NCBI RefSeq assembly: GCF_000003195.3
Contig: NC_012878.2
Coordinates: 17,336,641-17,400,640, forward strand
Direction of reading: 5' to 3'
Length of the DNA stretch: 64,000 bases
Origin: Sorghum bicolor
Taxonomy: Eukaryota > Streptophyta > Magnoliopsida > Poales > Poaceae
A program made the translations under genes and the position numbers. Positions 45,898-55,752 of this stretch are shown piece after piece (the first letter of the stretch is position 1; every line of letters starts with the position of its first letter). The notes under the pieces are model-generated. The model saw nothing but the letters and a program-made list of their open reading frames with translations, was not told the origin of the DNA and did not search any database.

Positions 45898-47240
45898 GTT
45901 GATCTTGATTTAGGTCAACGTTGGAGGGGAAACCACATCGCCGACATAAATTGATGGTTTCCCAAGGACAAGCTTAGTGTCCTAAAATAAGCACTGATCA
46001 GATCGTAACATGAGCTTTTAATTATTTGCAACATTACCTTGTGTATTGAGCATATAAGGATAATTGTAAAAAATTCTTTCGGGTATTCTTGTCACTAACC
46101 TTCCAGGATTGGAGCAAGAAGATCGGATGAATGACAAGCACAAGGTGTGTCCAACCAATCGTCATACAACATTGAATTAAATTCATCCAAACTTGAATTT
46201 TGCAAAATTCAAGCTTGGTGGAGTACTTTACATAAAAACATCCTTTGCCAGATTGCTATGTTGGTTATCCCTACCTTTGAGACATGCTCAATTTGTTAAA
46301 TACTAATCACAGAACTTCATCTCCACTTGAGTAGATCTGTATAAATGCTCTCATGCTACCTTTATTCGCTTTAGTATATGTCTAGGTTTGGAATAGTTTC
46401 ATTTATCTCTTAATTAAGCATGGTGCTTAGTTTAGGAATGATGATCTTACTTCAAAGGGATTTTTAATTAAGCATGGTACTTAGGTTAAAATGCCCTCCT
46501 AAATCAAATTAGACATGGTGTCTATGTTGATCTTTGAGCCGATAGTATGCTATAGTAGATATTGGATATTTTGTTGCACTAACCCCTGCAGGAAAACATT
46601 CAATATCGACCTGGGAAGTCCTGAGATAAACTCACATTGGAGACAAAGAGAGAGACGCATGAAGGTTAACAATTTACACAAGAAAGGCATAGCTCACAAG
46701 AGATGATCCATGGAGGGTGCTACAAACACGATGCACAACCGCTAAGAAAGGAAAGCTTCCACAAGGTGATACTGTACCATCCCTCTTCAAGTAAGGTAAC
46801 ATCTTAAGAGACACGACTATCACTTCTATAAGCTTCTCCTTGGTTCTGGCATTCACATGAGTAAAAGAGACAAACATGTATGATTTACAACTCTAGATTA
46901 ACCAACCCAATCGATTCAATATGTTTAGTCCTTCCACCTTTGTGATCCCACAATCCTAATCATATGAGCTAAAATGTTGCACACTCAATCTTTGGAAGAT
47001 ATATAAAAAACAACATAACTATAGATAGATTATCTTTCCATTAGGTTGAGCGATCTGATCTGACAAATGTTTTAAGTGCCACACTCATGATATTATTATC
47101 CATCAACTTTGTCTTGCTCACTATGCTTAACGTTCGAGAAGAACAAATACACTTTTGGTTATGTTGGTGTTTTCCACCAACAGGGCCCATGCACTTGATC
47201 TCTGCCTTGTCTCTATGAGCAGGTACACTTCGAGCAAAAT
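45898..47240 (+). other. Gag-less interior of element B
   Basis: Colinear with 4911-6243 of C inverted; replaces the gag core found in A. Contains the 22-bp palindrome and no supportable gene. Confidence 0.6.
46192..46213. repeat. 22-bp perfect palindrome in the B leader
   Basis: Same palindrome as 5984-6005 in C (half-site CTTGAATTTTG). A purine run AAGCTTGGTGGAG overlaps its right end. Confidence 0.85.
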
Positions 47241-47816
47241 ATGAAGGAGTTTTACAACTCCCAGACTCCACCAAGTGAAGAACCTGGATCTACGAGCACA
47301 AACACACTGGAGATACTAGACACTCAGGCAATCACTGCCCTGAGATGCTTGAGGACGTCAACTACATCATCAACAACAACAACTACTACTACTACAACCG
47401 TCCTCAACAAAATCAAGGTTGGAATCAACAGAGGCCTAACTACTCAGGTAATTATCAAGGTAATAATTCTTACAATAATAATAATAATTTTCTACCTCTA
47501 AGAGAGTTAGTGTCTAATCAAGGAAAGCTAATGGATAACCTATCTAAGAAATTGGCATCTAATGATAAAATGTTAGAAAATATAAATAATAGAATGGATG
47601 ATTTCTCTAGTGCCATCAAGAATCAAATTAGCTTTAATAAAATAATTGAATCTCAGTTAATTCAAATAGCTGCTGCTGTTCCTGCTACTAACCCCAGTAT
47701 ACCATCACAACCAGAAGGATTAGAATCTGTAAATCTTGTAGACATGTTTGATGCAGGTAACTACTGGAGTAACCCCATTGTGGCAGTAATTACTAACCTT
47801 CTGTCGGTGAAGAGAG
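47241..47816 (+). pseudogene. gag: Gag C-terminal remnant of element B
   Basis: Matches A from the zinc knuckle on: the knuckle has decayed (only the second half, GNHC-like, is traceable near 47325-47345), followed by the Asn/Tyr-rich tract, LRELVSNQGKLMDNLSKKL and the NQISFNK segment. The gag core is absent. Frames 47241-47501 and 47345-47911 overlap, indicating a frame change near the tract. Confidence 0.75.
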
Positions 47817-48603
47817 GCAATCCAGGAGCACTCTGCGACTTTGGCTCTAGTATCAACATTATGCCCAGGGGAATATTGAAGAACCTCTGCGTCCGAGGAG
47901 GCCATTCTTGAACACCTTAGGAGTTGTCATCTATGCCAGTGCTGCCAAGATCAGTTTCTACATCAAAGGGAGAAAGGAGACGTTTTCCTTCAAGAACAAT
48001 ACTACACAAATCTTAGAGCCATCCCGACATGAACCAAGGAAGAGGACCAATAGGAGGAACCGGAACAAGCAAGTGTGTGCGGAGTCAGCTAAGATGGTCA
48101 CTGCAGTTCAAGGAGGTCAAGATCGTCGATTTAAGTCACCGTTCCTGACCAAAAAAGATGATCCAGCTCTAGATGGCAGATCAGACGTTCCGAAAGGTTA
48201 TTGAAATGGGAGAAGACGAGTATGATCCACCCATCATCCTTGGGAGACCGTTCCTCAGCACCGTTAAAGCAATCATCTACATTGGAACCGGAGAAGTCCA
48301 CATGCACTTCCCCTCTGAGAAGGTACGCCGCTATTTTACTGACCCTAACCATGTAGTTGAAGACTCTAAGCCGGTCAGGACAAGAAGAAGACGACGCAAC
48401 CGCAATCAGAGAAGGCAAATCATCAAGGACGAATGGGCAGACTACGAAGGAGAAGTGGTAATGTCTGTAGATATACAACTTGAACAGAACTATCCTGAGG
48501 AGACCGTAGCACCGAGTCAGGTGTGGTGAGAGAAGATAGTTATACACGAAGAGGAGGCACCGCTGAAACCACCGACTACGCCATCCAGCGAATCCCAGGA
48601 CGA
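47817..48603 (+). pseudogene. Tandem protease remnant of element B
   Basis: First domain: CDFGSSINIMPRGIL near 47838-47880 keeps the intact active-site frame lost in A, but a deletion joins GIVKNLCVR directly to the RPFL region near 47898. Second domain: the catalytic part is deleted, leaving QMADQTFRKV, DPPIILGRPFLST near 48230 and the Arg-rich tail; a TGA follows APSQVW near 48527. Neither domain could work. Confidence 0.75.
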
Positions 48604-48608
48604 CTGAT

Positions 48609-49231
48609 AAAACGGAGAATCCCATTCGAATGACTTAAAAACACCGAATGCCTTGCCAAGAGGTAAACTTGGTAGTTATCCTTTTCCTTTCAATTATTTA
48701 AAATAGCTTTCTTAGTTAATCAGGTTCATATCATTTCGAAAAGAAAATAAAAATGTTAAAAATAGTAAGCCCCATGTGAGTATGCTCATGGCATAAAACC
48801 CATAAGTACATTCACTGTGGTGGCGTAAAAAATGAAATAAATATTCTTCTGCTCTATAAAAAAATGATGAAAATATAAAAATAAAATTGTGATCCTACCA
48901 AAGATAGTAACATTTATTGAGGAGGCTCAGCATGATAAAGGCTAGATATTTATGCTAACACTTAACTAGTTCCACAAAGCTTTGTTGTCTGTTTGAGCTC
49001 CACAGAATTCAAGGATCAAAGAAGACTAGCAGACGGAGGACATCCTAATCGCTGTCAGGGTGCTGCCGACATTCAAATACACCACCGCCACCTGCTACCT
49101 ACATCAGAAGAAATTACGTCAAAATCTAGCTTGGGGGAGAGCACCCCCATTTATCCAGCTAAGTGTTCTACTCAGTTTACTTAAATAATAAAAAAATGCA
49201 TAATCATAAAAACCCAAATAAAGATTTTGTG

Positions 49232-49264
<33 letters not shown>

Positions 49265-50780
49265 TTGCTTAGTTTGCTAAATAAGTAAATAAAGTTTGCT
49301 ATGAACCCTCATGATAAGCTCTCACATGGAAATGATGAATAGTTGCTCTACCATGACTAATTCTAAAAATTGAAATCTCTCTCAAGTTTAGCCATGACTG
49401 TTATTTAAGATTTGCTCTAAACCTGAACTTATGGGGAGAGTACTTGATCTAAAGTCTAAGTCGTTAACAGATACAATATGGGAAGGTTGAGCTGTTGTTT
49501 ATCTGTTCCTAGAGATGCTAGAATTCTGGAGAATTTTATCTTTGAAAATCTTTAAAATGTTGCATGATGAGTTCCTGTATGATGAGAGTTTAAATTCCTA
49601 CCACAGCCATATATACATGCTTGCTAGACTTTGAGCCACATATTTACTTTTTACTCCTTATGAGCATTGAGTGTGGTCGAGCTGTGTAGACCCTTAGGAG
49701 CTTGTCATGTGGTTAAATCAAGATTCACTTGCACGTTCACTCACACATGCTGCTTCTACTCTAGAAGTACGCATCCACATACATCCATCCATTTCCATCT
49801 CCAGAACCACCCAAAAATATTCTACTCCTAATCCGGGAGGGAATTGCCAAAAACATTCTCCTATTTCTGTTTTCCCCTGTGAAATAAATGCTCAAGTTAT
49901 CTTGGTTACTACCACTTGCTATATTATTTCAAGAGATGAGTGCTCATAAAAAAAGAGAGATACGAGGAAATAAAAAGGGGCAAGTGCCCGGAATCTCGAA
50001 GAAAAGAAAAAGTGAGACGAGAGGTAAAAATGGACAAGTGTCCGACAGTAGAATTAGAGGTACAAGATACCCACCTAAGAGAAAAGAAAAAGAAAATATA
50101 GAGCATCTCATTCTCCTCAAAAAGTTTCAAAAGAGCAAGAAAGGTATGTATCCCCTCAAAAGAGCATAAGTAGAATTAGACTTTCACCATTGTTATCACC
50201 ATCATCACCATGCACCATTCATTCGCCACACATGCACATCTTGATTTGACTTGTTGACTTGTTTCTCTAGGTCCATGGTTTGACTATACAATAAATGTCT
50301 TGTAAGTATGTATTAGCTGCCTCCCACCTATGAGCTCCAGATATCAAAACATTATTATAGTAGGTTGAGAGAGAAGGCAATGCCACTATGCCTCATACCA
50401 AAAATACCACATACTTTAAGAGAAGGCATACACCATTATTGCCTTGGTAAGGATACAAAAATACCACAAAAGAGAGACTAGAGAGAGTCATACAAGGAAT
50501 CTCTGAGTTTTATTTGAAAATCTGCAAAAACTCCAGAGGTATAGTTAATCGAAGAACAAGAGACATGGCGCTCGACTAAGACCATTCTATCTTTTAACTG
50601 CTCAAGACATAAGTGATGGTTCCAAGCCCCATGGTGGAAGGAAAAATGAGTAAGTTTAAATCTTAAAAGTTTACACTAACCCATAGATGAGATCTTGTTT
50701 GAATGCACGTGTACCTTTAAGGCATGAAACCACTGCAGAAACTCTTGAGTCCACCCTTGCTCAGGGACGAGCAAAGGTTA
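48609..50780 (+). other. 3' non-coding interior of element B
   Basis: AT-rich region holding the unoccupied version of the F target site (about 49032-49045), an internal AGCTTGGGGGAG near 49127-49140 and a TA microsatellite. No gene. Confidence 0.7.
49234..49262. repeat. (TA)n microsatellite
   Basis: An uninterrupted TA run of about 14 units; A and C have shorter runs at the matching place (near 42585 and 3354), showing slippage. Confidence 0.9.
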
Positions 50781-50794
50781 AGCTTGGGGGAGCT
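50781..50794 (+). promoter_or_regulatory. Polypurine tract of element B
   Basis: AGCTTGGGGGAGCT directly before the 3' LTR. Confidence 0.88.
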
Positions 50795-52005
50795 TGTTGA
50801 CGGTCCTTAATGCTCACATTGAACCTTCAACTAATCATGGAAAAGGATCCAAATGCAACCGACACCTAGACTTAGGGTTTATCTCATAGAATTCCATGAG
50901 TTTTGGTTTTTATCTATTTCTGCAGGGGGTCATCGGGAAATACGTAGGAAAAGCCCACACGTCGGGTTTACATAGAGATATTAATGTGTGCGCCAATTTT
51001 CTATTATCTAGAAGACTCTAGAAGCCATGGGAACGAACGGGAGGCCAATCGGGCCCGGGGGCAGGGCGCCCGCCTAGCTACAGGAGCCAATCAGGCTCCG
51101 CCTCGCGGATCATGCTCCATCGACCTAAAGGATCAAGGAAAACCATGCGATTAAGGTCGGTTTGATCCGACGGCCCACATTCATTTGGAGGGGCTATATA
51201 AACAGGCCCCCTAGCCCCTGGAGAGCATACCTCTTCTACAGAATGAAAGCTAGGGTTTTAATTATTCATCCAAGTAGAGAGATCCCTCTAATTCATCTAG
51301 TTCTAGTTCATCTAGTTCTAGTTCTAGTTAGTTCTAGTTGTAATCTAGAAAATAGGTAGAGAGAAGAGGAGAGCCAAGGAGGAGCCGGATCTGTCGGATC
51401 TGTCTCAACATTGTACTTTTGTAGCAACTGGTTCGTTCTTCATCGTTCTCCAAGTTCTTCAATTCATAATTCCTGAGTTCTTTAATTACTTTTATTTACA
51501 TTCAAGTTATTTATTGGATTCCTGCTTGCATCAAGTGCTCTAGTCTTTGAAACGCTAGAGTAGTAATTAATAGATTAGACGTAGTGTTTAGTCTTGCAAT
51601 TACCTGGAATTGCACCCAATCCTATGGATTGTTGTAGTAGCCCTAGGGTAGTGACAGCCCTAACGGTCGATGTATTCCACCTCGTTTGGATCAGTGTTTG
51701 TAGGACCGAAGTTAGAGCTTCTTAGGCCCCTTCTCATCTCTTTCTGTGGTTAGTGTTCTGATGTCCCAAAATAAATAGTCTTTGAAGTAATTCTTGATTC
51801 TTAGATCAACTAGAGAACTCTCAGGAAACTTCCTCTCCTCCCACCAAAAATAATTATATAGTTATCCTTGGGCGATGTTGAATCTTAATTACTACACTCA
51901 CGTTCCCTGTGGAAAATCGATACTCTGGAATACTCCCGGGTGAAAACTACATCGGTATCCGTGCGCTTGCGGACTTTTTTCTTTTTGCGTTTAAAATACC
52001 CAACA
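50795..52005 (+). repeat. 3' LTR of element B
   Basis: 1211 bp, TGTTGACGG...CCCAACA; TATA box CTATATAAA at 51194-51202; one GGGCGCCC palindrome near 51066; short TCTAGTTC repeats near 51296-51340. Its last 369 bp match 8751-9116. Confidence 0.93.
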
Positions 52006-53532
52006 CTATGTCCTGCTCCTCCTCTATCTCTGGGACTGCCCCTGTACTATGGGGAGCCCTAGGTGAGGGTGGTGGCACCGGGCCACGTGGTGCTGGAGGA
52101 GGAGGTGGAGCTCGAAGATCATGATGCGCTCTCAACATCTGGCGGGGGTCGTAGTGTGGGAATACCGTGTCAGCGTCTGTCAACTCTCTCTGAAGGTGAG
52201 CTAGAAGAGGCTCAGGCCTAGTACAGAGAATAAGCATGGTGATCCAATGTGCGTACGGCAGCTGACGGCGACCCTTGAAGCCCTCTGCTATGGTGTCCTC
52301 AATCTCTGACACTATCAAGTCCCACAAGTCAAATGGCCGCTGAGCAATCAGATGAGCTATCAACCACTACTGGATCCTAGTGAAGCCATCTCTATAGCCT
52401 GTCCTGGGGAAGAGAGTCTTCCTCATCACAAAGTCAAGGATCCTAGCTGGGCGTGTCAGATCAACCACTGTCCTACTGGAGCCCTCACCAAAAGGCTGAC
52501 GGAAGCAAGGGGCCACGAAGTCGTCCGGTGGAAGAGCACCACCATGGATCCTGGTGGCATAAGCTATCAGTCCAAGAACCTCTCTGGCCCTCTGAGCTAT
52601 CACCCTGTAATCTGTGCCTGCAAGTGCGTAGTGGATATAGCCGTGGTCTAGAGCAACCCACACTGAGGCATAGAACTCACGTACCCACTCCTCAACATAG
52701 GTACCTGGCAGAGCGAGCAAGCCCGGGAGACCTGTTAGATAGGTGAAGTACTACCTGATGTCAGCACCTACCACGTTCCCTAGCACCTCAAGGTATAGCA
52801 CCCTGTGCTCCCTGAACTGAGCCTCAGAATGGACAAATGCCTCATACATGTCCTCCTAAACCACTGTGTAGAATCTGGCATCAGCCCTCTAATCCCGGGC
52901 TGCTGGAAACCAAGTGGGGAAAGGAACAAACCTCAACTCCTGTATGTCACGAGTAGGGGCCTGGGTATAGTCCTTATTTATCATGGCAGGAGCTCCACGT
53001 GGAGCTAGAGTGCCATGAGCTTGGGTGGAGCGAGCAGACAAGGTGGACTGACCCAGCATACCAGTCCTAGAGACGGCCTGTGTACGAGCGCGAGTCGACC
53101 TCCGAAGGAGCTGCTCCTCCTGCTGAACCTCTATCGGGCCCTCTGCCTGGGCCTCTGCCTCTGCCTCTGGCTCCTCCTGTGCTGACTCAGTGACGTAAAT
53201 CTGAACATGCCGACCCCCTAGCATGATGGTGCTAGGTGGAGTCCCATGTCGTGCCTCAACCTGTAGGACTGCACGCCTCTGAGCTGATGTGAGATCTGAC
53301 TCAATCCTTAGCGCACCTGAGCGACCACCCCTGTCTGCTGCCTTAGCTGCTGCTTCCATGCCTTGGCTACCTCTACTTATCTACCACTGGCCTTCCCCTT
53401 CTTCGTAGCCAGCTTCTTGCCTTTGCCCTTCTCTATGGCTGTCAGACGACGGGGCTGATCATCTCCCAAATCGCCACCTGGGGTGCCACAACTATCGGCT
53501 GTAGGACCGCTGACGTTCTTGCAACATGCCAT
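52006..53532 (-). pseudogene. Envelope-position ORF of Sirevirus S
   Basis: Minus strand, start MACCKN at 53532; a frame change near 53380, then one frame to the B insertion. It is interrupted only by four TAG codons (52889-52891, 52856-52858, 52751-52753, 52367-52369). Content: a Lys-rich start, an acidic Glu/Ala stretch (EEPEAEAEAQAEG), then an alpha-helical domain with WVREFYASVWVALDHGY and PYAHWITMLIL that resembles the putative plant transposon protein family found in the same place in Athila and some Sireviruses. I see no clear transmembrane segment, so envelope describes position only. Confidence 0.65.
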
Positions 53533-54738
53533 TGCAAGAAATTGAGCATGAGAAACTGTGGATAGCTGATAATCTAACACTCGTGAGGCTTGGCCTCAAT
53601 CCATACTCGTGGGCTTGGCCCCGAGTTCATTGACACTACCAAACTAAGACCTCTTGAATCCAACGATGATACGTGTTCCTGATGAAAGATGACGATCAGA
53701 ATCCACCGGAGAACGCGAGTTAACTCCTCAAGGTGCCCCAAACCCTAGACACTGTGCGAGATGAAGCCTTCGCAGAGAGGAGGAAGAGGAGAAACTCCTT
53801 GGAAGGGACTTGCGCGGGGAGGAAAGGAAACCGCCGGAGAGGACGCAAATCCACGGCGGCGGAGGCATCTGGCGATTTAGGGCTTGGGTGGAGCTGGCGG
53901 TTCGTTGGGAGGAAAAAGAAACTCGGTTGAACAAAGGCTGGGGACCGCGGGTTATATGCGCCTTCTACGGGGTCACCGGACACTCTTAAAGGGTCACCGG
54001 ACGCGTCCGGTGACCACCGGACTAAAACACAGAGAGCGTCGCAAATTTCCCGACCACCGGACGATGGCCACTGGACGCTTGAACTAGCATCCGGTGCCTT
54101 AGGGCACGCCAGGCAGAACCACCGGACGTGCTCGGGACACTGTTCCAGCGTCCGCTGAGTGCTGTCCAGCAGACTCACCGCATCGGAAGCATTGTAGGAG
54201 CGTCCGGTGCATCTTCCGGTGCACTTCTGTCCTATTTTTCAACTGAGAACTTTGCCCGACTTTCACCCAACCAAGTTCCAACTTCAAGAAGACTCAAAGA
54301 AACACAAATTGGAACTGGTGTGAGTGTCCTCTCTCAAACCCTCAAATTTTCACAAGTATTTAGCCTTAGGCATAGTAGTTTTTAAGAAAATATTCAAGTG
54401 AAAGCACCAAGGAGCATCTTGTGCCCATAAAGCTAGGTGTTTAAATCATGATGAGCTTTGAATGCTCCCCCTATCTATGGACGAACATAGCGGATGCTCA
54501 AAACATAACCAAAAAGAAACGGTAAACCAACAAGCATGCATATGATATGAGGTGCAATGCAATACTTGAAAGTAAACTAATGCTTGTCAAGTTTGATCCA
54601 AGGTTATGCTTTTTCACACACACATGGTTGTTATCTTAACCATGTTAGACAAGCCCTACTCACAATTCTTTTTGTATTTTTATTTTGGGTATGCATGATA
54701 TGCAAAACAAAATCTATTTACAAGGTCAACACACAACT
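53533..54738 (-). other. Non-coding stretch of S with CACCGGAC motif cluster
   Basis: About ten copies of CACCGGAC or GTCCGGTG and near variants lie between 53960 and 54225, in both orientations and some as back-to-back palindromes. A purine tract (ATAGGGGGAGCA on the minus strand) lies near 54462-54475. Such motifs are described as conserved non-coding features of Sireviruses. The open frame at 53720-54178 is probably not a gene. Confidence 0.65.
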
Positions 54739-54985
54739 TCATTTTTTAGAGAAGTTAGAGAGATCAAGCACATTTAGTTCATTTCTCAACATACAAAACC
54801 TAGCTTCATCTAGGGATTTTGTGAAGATATCCTCCAATTGATTTTCCGTCCCCAAATTCCCTAGGGATATATCACCTTTAGCAACATGATCTCTAAGGAA
54901 GTGATGACGGATGTCAATGTGTTTTGTGCGGGTGTGTTGAACCGGGTTGTTTGCAAGTTTTACGGCACTTTCATTGTCACACAAC
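54739..54985 (-). pseudogene. pol: Copia RNase H C-terminus of Sirevirus S
   Basis: CDNESAVKLANNPVQHTRTK and HIDIRHHFLRD are the hallmark end of Ty1/copia RNase H; the frame closes with LRNELNVLDLSNF. Everything upstream was separated by insertion of element E at 54986. An Asp in the usual ADIFTKPL motif reads EDIFTKSL here. Confidence 0.9.
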
Positions 54986-55706
54986 TGTTGACACCGTTTT
55001 TGGGCACGTGTCCATGTTTGGTAAAGTACAGGCCAGCAGGATAAGACGACGGTGTTTTGTCTACAGGATGGATTGCTGATGAGGGTGGTTGCCGATGAAA
55101 GAGAGATTGAACGTGACTAAGTCTGTAGATGGTGATTTGTCTGTGCCGATGGCTACGACAAGGAAGTCTGCCGATGACTATAACAAGGGAGTCTGTTGAT
55201 GATACGGAGGGAGAGTCCGGGAGTTGCCGATCGGTTTGTGGAGATGTTCCAGCTTGTCACGGGGGGATAGCTTTACGTTTTCCTTAGTTATTTAAATCAT
55301 TTTGTATACGGATTCTATGTAATTTGGAATTCGAATTCTAGTCGTGTCTGGTTGTAACTCTTTGGGTAGGGTATAAATATAGACCCTTGGGCCTTGTAAT
55401 AAGATATCTATCAATCAATCAAACACAAGTTTTTACTCATACTCCAGCATATACTTTTTCGACGACTTCGTCATACTTTTTCCTTTTCATTACGAGTTCT
55501 TAGGAATTCGTCGACTTAAGCTCGGTGTGTTCTCAAGTTCCGCGTGAATACCTCTTGGCCGTGACATCCGGGTGCATCGTTGTTCTCAGGACCAAAGTGT
55601 TCAAGTTACTACCTTTGCTGATAGTAAGGTCAAATCGTCTGGCACGCCTTAACGTTTGAATCGGGTATTAGCCCTTTGTGTTTGCAGATCAACTTTTGCA
55701 CCAACA
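54986..55706 (+). repeat. 5' LTR of element E
   Basis: Begins TGTTGACACCG and by symmetry of the ends closes with CCAACA at 55706, giving 721 bp; the exact end is inferred because the partner LTR is not in view. Contains TATA box at 55371-55380 and AATAAG near 55398. Confidence 0.75.
55371..55380 (+). promoter_or_regulatory. TATA box of element E LTR
   Basis: GTATAAATAT within the LTR, roughly 385 bp from its start, with a polyadenylation-like AATAAG close downstream, as expected around the R region. Confidence 0.65.
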
Positions 55707-55713
55707 CATCTTT

Positions 55714-55731
55714 TGGCACGCCTGGTGGGAC
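55714..55731 (+). promoter_or_regulatory. Primer binding site of element E
   Basis: TGGCACGCCTGGTGGGAC, seven bases after the inferred LTR end; similar to the site of Tat element F. Confidence 0.7.
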
Positions 55732-55752
55732 AGATTCAAGATCAAGAGCAAC

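Larger units (their letters stand above)
8751..52005 (+). mobile_element. Athila-type non-autonomous retrotransposon B (interrupted)
   Basis: Visible parts are the 3' piece of its 5' LTR (8751-9116), primer site and leader (9117-9359), then after the nested element A the rest of the interior (45805-50794) and a complete 3' LTR (50795-52005). 8751-9116 matches 51637-52005. It keeps a decayed gag C-terminus and protease domains but no RT or integrase. On the right it ends at 52005 inside an envelope-like frame of a Sirevirus; the flanking CTATG (52006-52010) should be one copy of its TSD, the other lying outside the window. Confidence 0.88.
52006..54985 (-). mobile_element. Sirevirus (Ty1/copia) remnant S
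   Basis: Minus-strand fragment holding the end of a copia RNase H (54739-54985), a non-coding stretch with repeated CACCGGAC/GTCCGGTG motifs and a downstream envelope-position ORF (52006-53532). A long ORF between pol and the 3' LTR plus this palindromic motif family are features of Sireviruses. It is cut by element B at 52005/52006 and by element E at 54985/54986. Neither of its LTRs is visible. It is the oldest layer in the window. Confidence 0.8.

Noticed and set aside
53720..54178. 152-codon ORF in the Sirevirus non-coding stretch
   Set aside because: It runs through the repeated CACCGGAC motifs, has no domain and overlaps other open frames on the opposite strand.
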